DNA from: Alphaproteobacteria bacterium
GTDB taxonomy: Bacteria; Pseudomonadota; Alphaproteobacteria; Micavibrionales; Micavibrionaceae
DNA length: 64,000 bases
Direction: 5' to 3'
Assembly (NCBI GenBank): GCA_009995595.1
Contig: JAACPE010000001.1
Span: forward strand, 620,001 to 684,000
The position numbers were made by a program, and so were the translations under genes. Positions 45,017 through 53,656 of this stretch are shown piece after piece. Positions within the stretch are counted from its first letter, which is position 1, and every line of letters starts with the position of its first letter. The notes beneath the pieces are model-generated. The model saw only the letters and a list, made by a program, of their open reading frames with translations. It was not told the DNA's origin and ran no database searches.

Positions 45017-46828
45017 ATGTCATATTTTAGTAAACGAGTCGCAGCGCTTGCAACTGCAACAGCTTTATCTGCACAGGGCGCTTTTGCCACTGTCATTAAC
45101 AGCGAAGATTTAGCAGACCAATATCTCCCGTTAGGACAAACAATTATAGCTGGAACAGATGTTAACGGTGCTTTCACGCAGCCCGATGGTATTAATGGCA
45201 CTTTTTCTTATGGCGCCATTTTAGGTAATGATGGCTCGACGACCTGGGAGCGCACTATAGAAGCATTTTTCCCCTCACAAAGAGATATTTACAGCGTTTT
45301 AACAACTGAGCGGTCGCTTCTTACTAATGCTTGGGACAATACTAGAATTGTTACACCTGGACATTATGTCGAAACAGTCGTTGAAAATGCCTCAGCAGTA
45401 CAAGAATTCAGAAATAATCATTTTGGAACAGAAATTCTTGCTGATGGCACAGTTCAACTTACTATGAACACAGGTATCATAGCAGAAGGGACTGCAAAAA
45501 CATTCGAGGCTGTTCAGGGTGCAGAAGATTTCTTTGTTGCACAAGATATAGGCGGAGCCGCTTATGGCTTATTTGCTCAAGGCTTAGAGCCAGATTCATA
45601 CACCTATGTTCAAGAAGCAGAAGGGGGCTCTTACCCAGTAGGGACTGAAATTGACCCCGCTAATCTAAATTTCAGTGAGAACGCACGCGTATCTGTCAAG
45701 ATTGAATTAGGAGAGGATGGCTCCCCTCATTTCACATCAGCATTCGCAGGTATTGGTTTTGACATGGAGCCTGCAGGCATAAATATCACTCTCCAATCAG
45801 ACGGCAGCGTTATTGACGCAACACAATACCATGTGACAGATGTGCCTGATCACATTCATATTAAAATTAGTGGTCGCGAGGATCTTGACGCAATTCAAAC
45901 AAGCCTTGTAAATGGTGATGGTTTTAGGATCGGAGCATCAAGCACACTAGGAAGAAGAGCAGAAACACACACAATTGCTGGAGAAGGCGACTTTGCAAGG
46001 GATATAGATCTTACAGCATCCACCTTAAGAGAGGGAACAGACTTTAGGTTTGAACCAGTCCACCTTGTACAGCGTGTTCTTCAATACTCAACAACAGCGA
46101 CACCCCTTGATTCAAGCGTTGCTGATTCATGCGAAACACTCGGCCTTTCAAACTTAGGCCTGACTGCAAATGACGTGGTTCTTCTTCCGGCCCGAGTCAT
46201 TGCTGGGACAGGTGTCCTTCCTAGAGAGTCTGAAGCAATTGTTGCGGTTAACCCTAATGACCTCACACAAGTTTTAGCAGCAGCAGAGCGGTACTTTGTT
46301 GGACAAAGTATGGGAGAAGATGGCGAGTTTCACTCAACTATATCCCGCTCAGCAGCAAATGACCACGATGCAATACAGTATGGCGGTTGCACAGGTGATA
46401 TCACGCAAACAGGAGCGCCAGCTGTTTCTGAAACCACAAGAACATGGGTGCCTCCTGTTGTAGATAGAACAAGAGGAACAAATTCTGTATTTCAAGATGT
46501 CACAACAGGATTTTTTGGTTCCACAACGACCACAGGAAGAACAACCTACACTGATACAGGCACTACAAACCCGCCATATGTAGCACCTGTGCCAATAGAG
46601 GGCGCAGAACGGTATGTCGTTGATGGAGCAAAATTGATTGATGATTTCACAAACGGTGCAACTAACTTTGAAGCCCCTGTAAGAAATTTCTTGGAGCGCT
46701 ACTGGACACCACTGGAATCTGGTTCGATTTTGCTGGGTAGCGCTATTGCGGGTTTATCCATAGTGGGTGCAGGCGCTGCTGGCAATCGAAGAAGAGAAAC
46801 ATCTGCCCCCAAACCGTCAGGCATTTAA
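45017..46828 (+). CDS. Large exported protein with C-terminal hydrophobic/arginine tail, unrecognised
   Basis: No family is recognised. The 603-residue product has a signal peptide (about 1-25, ending AFA), a beta-rich body with many Thr/Ser/Asp/Glu, two widely spaced cysteines (DSCET, YGGCTG), and a Thr/Ser-rich linker (about 475-525, TTTTGRTTYTDTGTT). The C-terminus is a short hydrophobic segment (about 573-591, SILLGSAIAGLSIVGAGA) then RRRE and a short tail. That three-part end resembles sortase/exosortase-type sorting signals, but no exact PEP-CTERM, LPXTG or GlyGly motif is seen. Arginine codons are mostly AGA/AGG, unlike nearby housekeeping genes. A strong terminator follows. Confidence 0.75.
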   Translation: MSYFSKRVAALATATALSAQGAFATVINSEDLADQYLPLGQTIIAGTDVNGAFTQPDGINGTFSYGAILGNDGSTTWERTIEAFFPSQRDIYSVLTTERSLLTNAWDNTRIVTPGHYVETVVENASAVQEFRNNHFGTEILADGTVQLTMNTGIIAEGTAKTFEAVQGAEDFFVAQDIGGAAYGLFAQGLEPDSYTYVQEAEGGSYPVGTEIDPANLNFSENARVSVKIELGEDGSPHFTSAFAGIGFDMEPAGINITLQSDGSVIDATQYHVTDVPDHIHIKISGREDLDAIQTSLVNGDGFRIGASSTLGRRAETHTIAGEGDFARDIDLTASTLREGTDFRFEPVHLVQRVLQYSTTATPLDSSVADSCETLGLSNLGLTANDVVLLPARVIAGTGVLPRESEAIVAVNPNDLTQVLAAAERYFVGQSMGEDGEFHSTISRSAANDHDAIQYGGCTGDITQTGAPAVSETTRTWVPPVVDRTRGTNSVFQDVTTGFFGSTTTTGRTTYTDTGTTNPPYVAPVPIEGAERYVVDGAKLIDDFTNGATNFEAPVRNFLERYWTPLESGSILLGSAIAGLSIVGAGAAGNRRRETSAPKPSGI

Positions 46829-46853
46829 TAAAATCACTTCAAAAATTCTAAAA

Positions 46854-46885
46854 AAGCGCTTAAAGTCTTTTTTAAGCGCTTTTTT
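46854..46885 (+). terminator. Strong Rho-independent terminator after the exported protein
   Basis: An 11-pair perfect stem AAGCGCTTAAA / TTTAAGCGCTT with a six-base loop is followed by further T. A preceding A-run makes it potentially bidirectional. It isolates the 603-residue protein gene from the following prepilin genes. Confidence 0.9.
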
Positions 46886-46972
46886 GTGCTTAAATCTCTC
46901 TAAATTGTGCTCAACTTGCAAAAATATATAAAATTTTAGTAAACTGGTAATGTATTCGCGTTACACTGATAG

Positions 46973-48406
46973 ATGTCGAAATGTATATTTTTGGACGAAA
47001 GGGGCTATAAACACGTGATAAATAAGGCCAAAAACCTTAAAACTAACCGCCATTCCGAGAGCGGGCTAACGCTGATAGAGATTTCTATTGGCTTGCTATT
47101 ATTAGGTCTTTTTGTTGGTTGGGCGACACAGGCTTATCTCCAATGGCGTTTAGATAGAATGTATACAACTTTGAATGACAACATAGTTGCTGTAAATCAG
47201 AGCTTTGAATCTTTTTATTTCATTAACAATCGTTATCCTTGTCCTGCAGATATAACATTGCCATTTAACAATCCCAGTTATGGTGAAGAAATTACGAGTT
47301 TAGATCCTAATATTTGTGGGCTGACACCGGCTGCCATTGCAGCGAATGGAGGGGTGGTTTCTGGAGGCGTGCCATTTCAGGCTCTTAATATATCTGAAGA
47401 AATCACTATTGATCCATGGGGTAACAAATTGTCGTATACAGTCACTGGCGTACAAGCAGTTCTTCCAACTCATTCACTCAGAGCGTCAATCGCTTTTCCT
47501 GCAGGAGCGATTACGATGGCAGTTTCCCGTCTAGTTGATACTAATAGTGATGGTATTACAGATTCGATCAGCGAGCCTACAAATGCCGCAGTTAATGAAG
47601 GAGATTTAGACAATGATGGTTTTGGTGACATTACGGGAGCTGCTATTGCAGACACTAATATGATTGATGCAAACTTAGATGGTCTTGATGACTTATCTGG
47701 CGGGCCCGCGGTCAATAATGTTGGTGCTCACTATGTAATAAATTCTCATGGCCCTAGAGGCCTTGGAGCAAGAACTAGAAGTGGGGTTTTGGTTCAAGCC
47801 TGCCTTGCTACGGGGGTGTCAAGAGATTCAGAAAATTGTGACAATGACAATGTTTTTTGGAGAGGCCGAAGAGGAACAGAGGCAGGAAGTGGTGATAGTG
47901 TATTCAGCGACGTTATGGGGCCTAGTTTTTTTGATGATGTAAACTTAGTAAGAACTGAGGATCCATCCAATATGTTTCAATATGCACGAATTGTTTCGGG
48001 TACGGGCATGGCATCTGAAATATTCTCTAGAGAAGATCTGGTTGCAATCAACCCCCCAACAGATGCGTTAGGCAATATTACACAAGAACCAGCTGCAAAC
48101 ATACATATTATGGGTACAAGTGGAATTTTATTATTAGAAAGGGACCCTTTGTTGCCAATTGACGACAGTAGAGGCGGCGCCATCACAAATGAAATATGCG
48201 ACATAAACGGAGCAAACTGCTTTGACCCTGGTTTTTTCACAGTAAGAACAAGTCGTTGCTCTGGCCCCCCAGCAGGTACAGGGACTGGCTTATATGATAG
48301 AGAGTTTTTCTGTAATTATGACTACAATCCGGGCTTAAACGTTGATTGTAGCCCACTAGGAATTTTACGCGGTGTAGACGCAGGAGGAAATGCAATATGC
48401 AATTAA
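46973..48406 (+). CDS. Large prepilin-like protein 1, with calcium-loop-like motifs
   Basis: The 477-residue product has a type III (prepilin) signal: SESG then LTLIE (cleavage after Gly31, Glu at mature position 5; Leu not Phe at +1) and a hydrophobic helix to about residue 57. Blocks shared with the next two genes follow: RYPCPAD...PSYG, DPWGNKLSYTVT, a SHGPRGLGA motif, ENCDNDN and a C-terminal cysteine segment. Three calcium-loop-like motifs (DTNSDGITD 189, DLDNDGFGD 211, DANLDGLDD 232) sit in an insertion. A GTG at 47015 behind AAGGGG is a better start candidate than the ATG. It is followed by prepilin 2 with a 10-base overlap. Confidence 0.85.
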   Translation: MSKCIFLDERGYKHVINKAKNLKTNRHSESGLTLIEISIGLLLLGLFVGWATQAYLQWRLDRMYTTLNDNIVAVNQSFESFYFINNRYPCPADITLPFNNPSYGEEITSLDPNICGLTPAAIAANGGVVSGGVPFQALNISEEITIDPWGNKLSYTVTGVQAVLPTHSLRASIAFPAGAITMAVSRLVDTNSDGITDSISEPTNAAVNEGDLDNDGFGDITGAAIADTNMIDANLDGLDDLSGGPAVNNVGAHYVINSHGPRGLGARTRSGVLVQACLATGVSRDSENCDNDNVFWRGRRGTEAGSGDSVFSDVMGPSFFDDVNLVRTEDPSNMFQYARIVSGTGMASEIFSREDLVAINPPTDALGNITQEPAANIHIMGTSGILLLERDPLLPIDDSRGGAITNEICDINGANCFDPGFFTVRTSRCSGPPAGTGTGLYDREFFCNYDYNPGLNVDCSPLGILRGVDAGGNAICN

Positions 48407-50544
48407 ATCATAAAAAAGAATCAGGCTTTACACTAATTGAAATGGCCATGTCACTTCTAATATTAAGTTTGGCAGTTGCCATGTTTTTACCAGCATATAC
48501 AAAATACACAGATCAATTAAAGATCATACAAAACGAAGAGCATTTTACAGAAGCCAGATTAGCGTTAGAAACATTTATAGCAACAAACGGTTTTTATCCT
48601 GCGCCTGCGCCGCTAACAGCACCCAGAAATTCGCCCTCTTATGGACGTTCAGATAATAATCCTCTTCCAGCAGCTGGGACATGCGTTAATGGTATTTGCG
48701 CACAGAACAGTAACAGAGGAGCTGGCTTTGAGGTTAGAGTTGGCACCATCCCCTTTAAGACTTTAAACATAGACGAACAATTTGCTTATGATGGTTTTGA
48801 CAATAGATTTACCTATGCCGTAACAGACTCCCTAACTAATAGCGCTACCTTTAACGCAAATATGGGGGGCATTTCAATAGTGAACGCTGGTCTAGCAACA
48901 GTAATAGAGCCTGCTGACTCTGCGCATTTTATTTTAGTAAGTCACGGCCCTAACGGAAATGGTGCTTATAATAAGGACGGAGTGCAGGCCCCATGTAATC
49001 TAGGAACGCCAGAAAGTGATAACTGCAACATTAGCATATTAGATAATATTGCCAATTATGTATATACAGATGTATCTACTAGTATTGCTGCTGGAAATTT
49101 ATATGATGATATACTGACATATAATCTTCAAGACAGTGTTCCGTTATGGACGTTTTCTTCGAGTACCGACCCATCATTCGCAAACACAATAGAATTAAAA
49201 GGGAATAGCCTAACTTTAGGACCAAATGACGTTTTACTGACGTCGATTTCAGGAGATACTCAAGAGCTTCATGCAGAAGCTTCAATTAGGGCAAATTCTG
49301 CTATTCGTTTAGAAAATATTTGTTCAACAGCAGATCCTACTGCAGCAGGTTGTTTTAATTTGAATAAGGTTGCTGGCGATCCTATCCCAGGCGTACCAGG
49401 GAACCTTGCTTGCCCAGGAGGTCAGTTTCTTGTGGGAATCGATGCTGGAGAACCTATTTGTGAGGCAGTAATTGAAAAGAGATGTCCTGCAAATAACTAT
49501 TTACAAAGAATAAATCCCGATGGGTCTTTTGTTTGTATTCCTTTTCCGGCCCCAGGCTGTCCTGGTAGAAATTTTACTTTATGTGCTGGAACGTCTGCTG
49601 AAACAGTTGTTTCAGTCCCTGACGGAATTCAAGGGCAAGAGATATTAAGTTCTGTGGTAGGGGACACACACAAATCGCGTTTTCGTTGCCGGCGCGAAAA
49701 TTGGATTAACCCACTAGTATGGGAAATAAAAAATAGTTCGGGAAATTGTGTGTGTAATGCATCTGATGACACTGTGATAAGCCTATGCCCAGATGGCTTA
49801 ACTAACGCATTATCAACAAGAACAGTCGTAACATGTGGAGCTTCGGGCACAACAACAATCACGCGTAATTATTCAGGATGCCCTTGTGCAGGAACTGATA
49901 TTATTATACCTGAGATGTGTCCAGCAGGTTTTGTTTCCTCACATCCATCCATAGATATTATCAAAACACGAACCTTCACAGGCTGTAGTGTCACTACTGG
50001 TGCGCCTCTATATGGCCCCCCAATAGTCACAACAAATAATTGCGTTTGTTCACCATATGTTAAACCTTCTTGGCAATCATGTCCTACAGGGTACAATGCT
50101 CCAGGGAGTACTGGTATTGATTTAGAGACAACACTTTCGTGTGCTTCCGGTTCTCCAGTCTGGACGGGGCCGACTGAAGTTAACAGAAACTGCATCTGCC
50201 AAGTAGGATTCAAAGATACACGCGAAAGAAGTTGTCCTGCAGGACAGGTTGGGAAAATTCATGAAGAAAATGAGCTTATTTGCGGATCAGGTTATGTAGG
50301 CTGGACCGAAACAGCAACATCACCAGGCTGTAGCCCAGTCATTATTGATTACAGATGGAGAGATATTGCAGATCAAGGTAGGAGAGGGCCGTTAACGTCA
50401 AACGCTATCAATAATGCTTGCTCAGCGGCTCAGAATTCAGCAACGACTGGCATCGGAGGAACACCTGTGGACTGTCATGATCCAAATACTATAGCCGGTG
50501 GCTCTGCACAGAGGTTTACGTGTACGTGTAATATTGTTCCTTAA
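48397..50544 (+). CDS. Large prepilin-like protein 2, with four-fold Cys repeat
   Basis: The 715-residue product has a prepilin leader MQLNHKKESG|FTLIE, hydrophobic to about residue 35. The shared blocks follow: YPAPAP...PSYG, GFDNRFTYAVT, LVSHGPNGNGA, YDDILTY, IRLENIC, and CPGGQFLVGIDAGEPICE. After these it carries four tandem cysteine repeats (about 451-645): each starts with CxC (451, 495, 549, 599) and has CPxG about 11-13 residues later, at a period of about 44-54. The overall length is far above normal pseudopilins (about 150). AGGAGG nine bases before the ATG is a strong ribosome site. Expected location is the pilus-like fibre or its tip. The function of the repeat is unknown. Confidence 0.85.
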   Translation: MQLNHKKESGFTLIEMAMSLLILSLAVAMFLPAYTKYTDQLKIIQNEEHFTEARLALETFIATNGFYPAPAPLTAPRNSPSYGRSDNNPLPAAGTCVNGICAQNSNRGAGFEVRVGTIPFKTLNIDEQFAYDGFDNRFTYAVTDSLTNSATFNANMGGISIVNAGLATVIEPADSAHFILVSHGPNGNGAYNKDGVQAPCNLGTPESDNCNISILDNIANYVYTDVSTSIAAGNLYDDILTYNLQDSVPLWTFSSSTDPSFANTIELKGNSLTLGPNDVLLTSISGDTQELHAEASIRANSAIRLENICSTADPTAAGCFNLNKVAGDPIPGVPGNLACPGGQFLVGIDAGEPICEAVIEKRCPANNYLQRINPDGSFVCIPFPAPGCPGRNFTLCAGTSAETVVSVPDGIQGQEILSSVVGDTHKSRFRCRRENWINPLVWEIKNSSGNCVCNASDDTVISLCPDGLTNALSTRTVVTCGASGTTTITRNYSGCPCAGTDIIIPEMCPAGFVSSHPSIDIIKTRTFTGCSVTTGAPLYGPPIVTTNNCVCSPYVKPSWQSCPTGYNAPGSTGIDLETTLSCASGSPVWTGPTEVNRNCICQVGFKDTRERSCPAGQVGKIHEENELICGSGYVGWTETATSPGCSPVIIDYRWRDIADQGRRGPLTSNAINNACSAAQNSATTGIGGTPVDCHDPNTIAGGSAQRFTCTCNIVP

Positions 50545-50588
50545 TTGGCAATTTTATTTTTCACACATAGTTTTATAATGAGGAAAAA

Positions 50589-51785
50589 ATGAATAATAAA
50601 CATAGCCATAGCGGTGGATTCACGCTCGTTGAACTTTCCATGGCACTATTTATATATGCATTGATTATGGTGACAATTGTCACTGGTGTTAGAATATATA
50701 TTGAGAAGGCTAAATTTGAACGAAATAAAGAAAGGATTGAAGTTCTTACGGAAGCACTGGGTGTTATTAATGGAAGATTTCCATGTCCAGCAGATCCAAC
50801 TTTAGATTTTAATTCCCCAAGTTTTGGGATAGAGGATTGCACTTTAGCGCCCGTATTAGGGCAACGCGACACCGATGCTACAGCAGGTAATGATCCTGTT
50901 TTAATTGGCCTATACCCAATTGTGACAGTTCTTAACAGATTTCAGGCTACAGGCGTACAAACTGAAAGAAATTTATCAGAGGTACTAGATGCCTATGGGA
51001 ATTTTTATACTTATGCTGTTTCTGCAAACTTAACGAACGCTAATTTTTTTGACACAACAAACGGTGTTATAGACGTTGTCGATGAATTTAATATTACTTA
51101 CTCAAACCCTGCAGGCAGCACAACAGCCGTGCTCGTTTCCCATGGAAAAAATGGACTAGGCGCATTCAACCCCAATAATACCATTACAGGAACTGTGGGA
51201 AATTGTGCTACGGACACTTCTGCATTGGAACGAGAAAATTGTGACGGGGACAGCATTTTCATGAATGCTTTAGCCAACAATACGAATGCCTCTTATTATG
51301 ACGATTTAGTAAGATATTTAGGGCGGGATCGCCAAAACCTATGGGCATCACAGTTTAGTACAGCGATGATGGCACAGTTTATTTTTAATTCTAACGAAGA
51401 TTTCGTTGGTGTGGGAACAAACGCACCATCAGCAGATTTACATGTTATAGGAGATGCGCAAGCACTACAATTTGAAACCAATCAATATTGTGACAGGACT
51501 AATCCAACACAATGCTTAACAGCCAACCAGTTTGGTGCAGGCTGGAATCCAATGGGTGATGAATCTGACATGCAATGTCCACCAGGTGAAGGGATTGTGA
51601 GCATTGGTATGGATGTTGGACTAGATGGAATGCCAGGAACTGCTGATGACATAAGAACCCCTCATGTTAGATGTGCGCCTATAACATTTTCAGCGCCAGA
51701 TCCTGCAGGCTTCTCTTGCCCAATTAATCAGGTAATGGTTGGTATGAGAAACGATGGGACGCCAGTTTGTGCAATAGAACCATAG
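50589..51785 (+). CDS. Large prepilin-like protein 3, with tail-fibre-like motif
   Basis: The 398-residue product has a leader of 10 residues (HSHSGG|FTLVE) and a hydrophobic helix, then the same block order: RFPCPADPT...PSFG, DAYGNFYTYAVS, AVLVSHGKNGLGA, ENCDGDS, YYDDLVRYL, a C-terminal CPxxQxMVGM...PVC. Residues about 273-288 (VGVGTNAPSADLHVIG) match a motif widely seen in phage tail fibres and other repetitive surface proteins. GAGGAAAAA precedes the ATG. It ends the prepilin cassette; no pilin-assembly gene (ATPase, peptidase, secretin) is in the window. Confidence 0.85.
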   Translation: MNNKHSHSGGFTLVELSMALFIYALIMVTIVTGVRIYIEKAKFERNKERIEVLTEALGVINGRFPCPADPTLDFNSPSFGIEDCTLAPVLGQRDTDATAGNDPVLIGLYPIVTVLNRFQATGVQTERNLSEVLDAYGNFYTYAVSANLTNANFFDTTNGVIDVVDEFNITYSNPAGSTTAVLVSHGKNGLGAFNPNNTITGTVGNCATDTSALERENCDGDSIFMNALANNTNASYYDDLVRYLGRDRQNLWASQFSTAMMAQFIFNSNEDFVGVGTNAPSADLHVIGDAQALQFETNQYCDRTNPTQCLTANQFGAGWNPMGDESDMQCPPGEGIVSIGMDVGLDGMPGTADDIRTPHVRCAPITFSAPDPAGFSCPINQVMVGMRNDGTPVCAIEP

Positions 51786-51825
51786 GCTAGAAAAGAACAT
51801 GCATAAATTACCAAAAACACATATC

Positions 51826-51884
51826 GATAGCAGTATATACGCATTAATTTACATAATATATATTATCACTTTATCGTTGCTATC
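51826..51884. repeat. Nested inverted repeat in the gap after the prepilins
   Basis: GATAGCA and TGCTATC (7 bases) flank 45 bases that include the perfect palindrome ATAATATATATTAT (51852-51865). The whole 211-base gap (51786-51996) is very AT-rich and has no clear T-tract terminator. It may be a cruciform or a weak structured 3' end; no function is supported. Confidence 0.3.
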
Positions 51885-51996
51885 ATAGTTGTGCAATCAT
51901 ATGAACCTGATTGTTGATATTTGAAAAGTACAGCGCACAAATGAATGATATATAAAACACCTAATAAAATTATGTGTTCAATCAGTGGTTATAAAA

Positions 51997-52662
51997 TTAA
52001 GGCTTTAATTCATTAATTAACGTTATCGCCGTTTCATTTACACCAAGCCCTGTTATCCATGGAGCGGAAAATATTAGAGCAAGACAGAGAGTGCCAAAAG
52101 ACAAGCTGAAAATATCACCTTTGGACAACTTACCGCTATCTGCTTGCGGGTGAATGCGCTCTTCCTCTTCTTTTAATTTTAGGCGGGCATTATCCATATC
52201 CCGTTTTGTCTTGCTAATCTTACTATTCTTTCCCTTCATGACTTTCCAGACAATCATCCCAATACGGGCAATATCATCAATCGTTAGAAAAAATATTCGA
52301 AGACCACGCTCTATAATGGCAAAACGGGTAAGCATCTGAGCGCCGCGCACGGCTTGTCCTGCTCTTGCTGCCTGCCCCAGACCCAAAGCAGCCATAACTA
52401 GATCCGCATAAAGGGCAATAACAAGCGCAAACAACACAAGGGCAATATCGAGCTTCACATGCCAAAGCGCAGTCAATAATGGTCTCTTTGCCTCAATTAC
52501 ATAATGACGCCAAACTTCTAGCCCATAATGACCAATCATCAGCAAGGCAACCCAGAACAGGTTTGCGTACACACTTAAAACAATGGCCGCCCCAACATAA
52601 ACAAGGATAAATGACATGCGCTCATCATGGTCTTTGACCCAACGCTTTACTGGTGAAGGCAT
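51997..52662 (-). CDS. Multi-pass membrane protein, unrecognised
   Basis: The 221-residue protein has at least three hydrophobic stretches (about 17-45, 66-90, 184-205) and a central amphipathic/charged region (about 130-175, KNSKISKTKRDMDNARLKLKEEEERI) likely to form a coiled coil. No family is recognised. It starts 184 bases from mazG on the opposite strand and faces the prepilin cassette at its 3' end. It may be a small alphaproteobacterial inner-membrane protein; no role can be read from the sequence. Confidence 0.65.
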   Translation of the reverse strand: MPSPVKRWVKDHDERMSFILVYVGAAIVLSVYANLFWVALLMIGHYGLEVWRHYVIEAKRPLLTALWHVKLDIALVLFALVIALYADLVMAALGLGQAARAGQAVRGAQMLTRFAIIERGLRIFFLTIDDIARIGMIVWKVMKGKNSKISKTKRDMDNARLKLKEEEERIHPQADSGKLSKGDIFSLSFGTLCLALIFSAPWITGLGVNETAITLINELKP

Positions 52663-52846
52663 ATTTAATTGTCTTCTCTATTCTCCATATATTTAAAATT
52701 TTCTTCCCTGATTTTACGTGCAGCCTCGTCATAAAGAAAGGGTAAGAATGCATAGCGCACCCCTTTTGTCACAGGATAGCTTCGCTTCGTTAAGAACTTT
52801 TACAATAAGGGTATGCCCTGTTGGTTAAAAATGATATTTGTCATGG

Positions 52847-53656
52847 ATGATCAACGCACAAAATAAAACATTCACATCACCTCTCAATAAGCTCCTTTGG
52901 GTCATGCAATGCCTTCGGGATAAAGACCATGGCTGTCCGTGGGATTTAGAGCAGGATTTTAAATCTATCCTGCCATACACGCTCGAAGAGGCCTATGAAG
53001 TTGCAGACGCCATTGAACGCGGTCATATGGATGATCTGCGTGAAGAGCTCGGTGATTTGCTCCTTCAAGTTGTCTACCACACGCAAATGGCTGCAGAAGC
53101 GTCAGAGTTCACTTTTGATGAGGTTGCCCTAGGTGTGGCCGATAAAATGATCTCGCGCCACCCGCATGTGTTTGGCAACAAAGATGCTGCCAATTCAAGC
53201 GCCGTGGATGCCATCTGGGATCAACAAAAAGAGCGTGAAAACGCACAAAAATCGCAAAAGGGCGCTCATACTCTTGATAGTGTAACCCTTGGCCTGCCCG
53301 CCCTTCTTCGTGCGCAAAAATTACAGAAAAAGGCTTCCAAGACAGGATTTGAATGGCCAAATCCTAACGCCGCTTTTGACAAATTAACCGAAGAAATTAT
53401 TGAGTTTAAAGAGGCACTGGCAAGTGATAATAAAACGCATCAAGAAGAAGAACTGGGCGACATGCTCTTTTGCATCGTGAATTTTGCCCGTATGAAAGGC
53501 CTGAATGCCGAAGAAGCCCTGCGTAAAGCCAATAATAAATTCGTAAAACGCTTTTCAGGCCTTGAAGATGATTTTCGCGAAAAACAAACACCTATCAATC
53601 AAGCCTCGCTTAATGAGATGTTAGACGTTTGGAATGAGCAGAAGAAAAAGGGTTAA
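52847..53656 (+). CDS. mazG: Nucleoside triphosphate pyrophosphohydrolase MazG
   Basis: MazG hydrolyses NTPs to NMPs. The protein has about 269 residues with two MazG domains: the first with GCPWDLEQ and LEEAYEVADAIE...LREELGDLLLQV (EExxE plus ExxD metal motifs), the second with LTEEIIEFKEAL...EEELGDMLFCIVNFAR. The ATG at 52847 was chosen over an in-frame TTG at 52838; neither has a good ribosome site. It converges with the inositol-phosphatase-family gene, sharing 4 bases of stop region. Confidence 0.93.
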   Translation: MINAQNKTFTSPLNKLLWVMQCLRDKDHGCPWDLEQDFKSILPYTLEEAYEVADAIERGHMDDLREELGDLLLQVVYHTQMAAEASEFTFDEVALGVADKMISRHPHVFGNKDAANSSAVDAIWDQQKERENAQKSQKGAHTLDSVTLGLPALLRAQKLQKKASKTGFEWPNPNAAFDKLTEEIIEFKEALASDNKTHQEEELGDMLFCIVNFARMKGLNAEEALRKANNKFVKRFSGLEDDFREKQTPINQASLNEMLDVWNEQKKKG

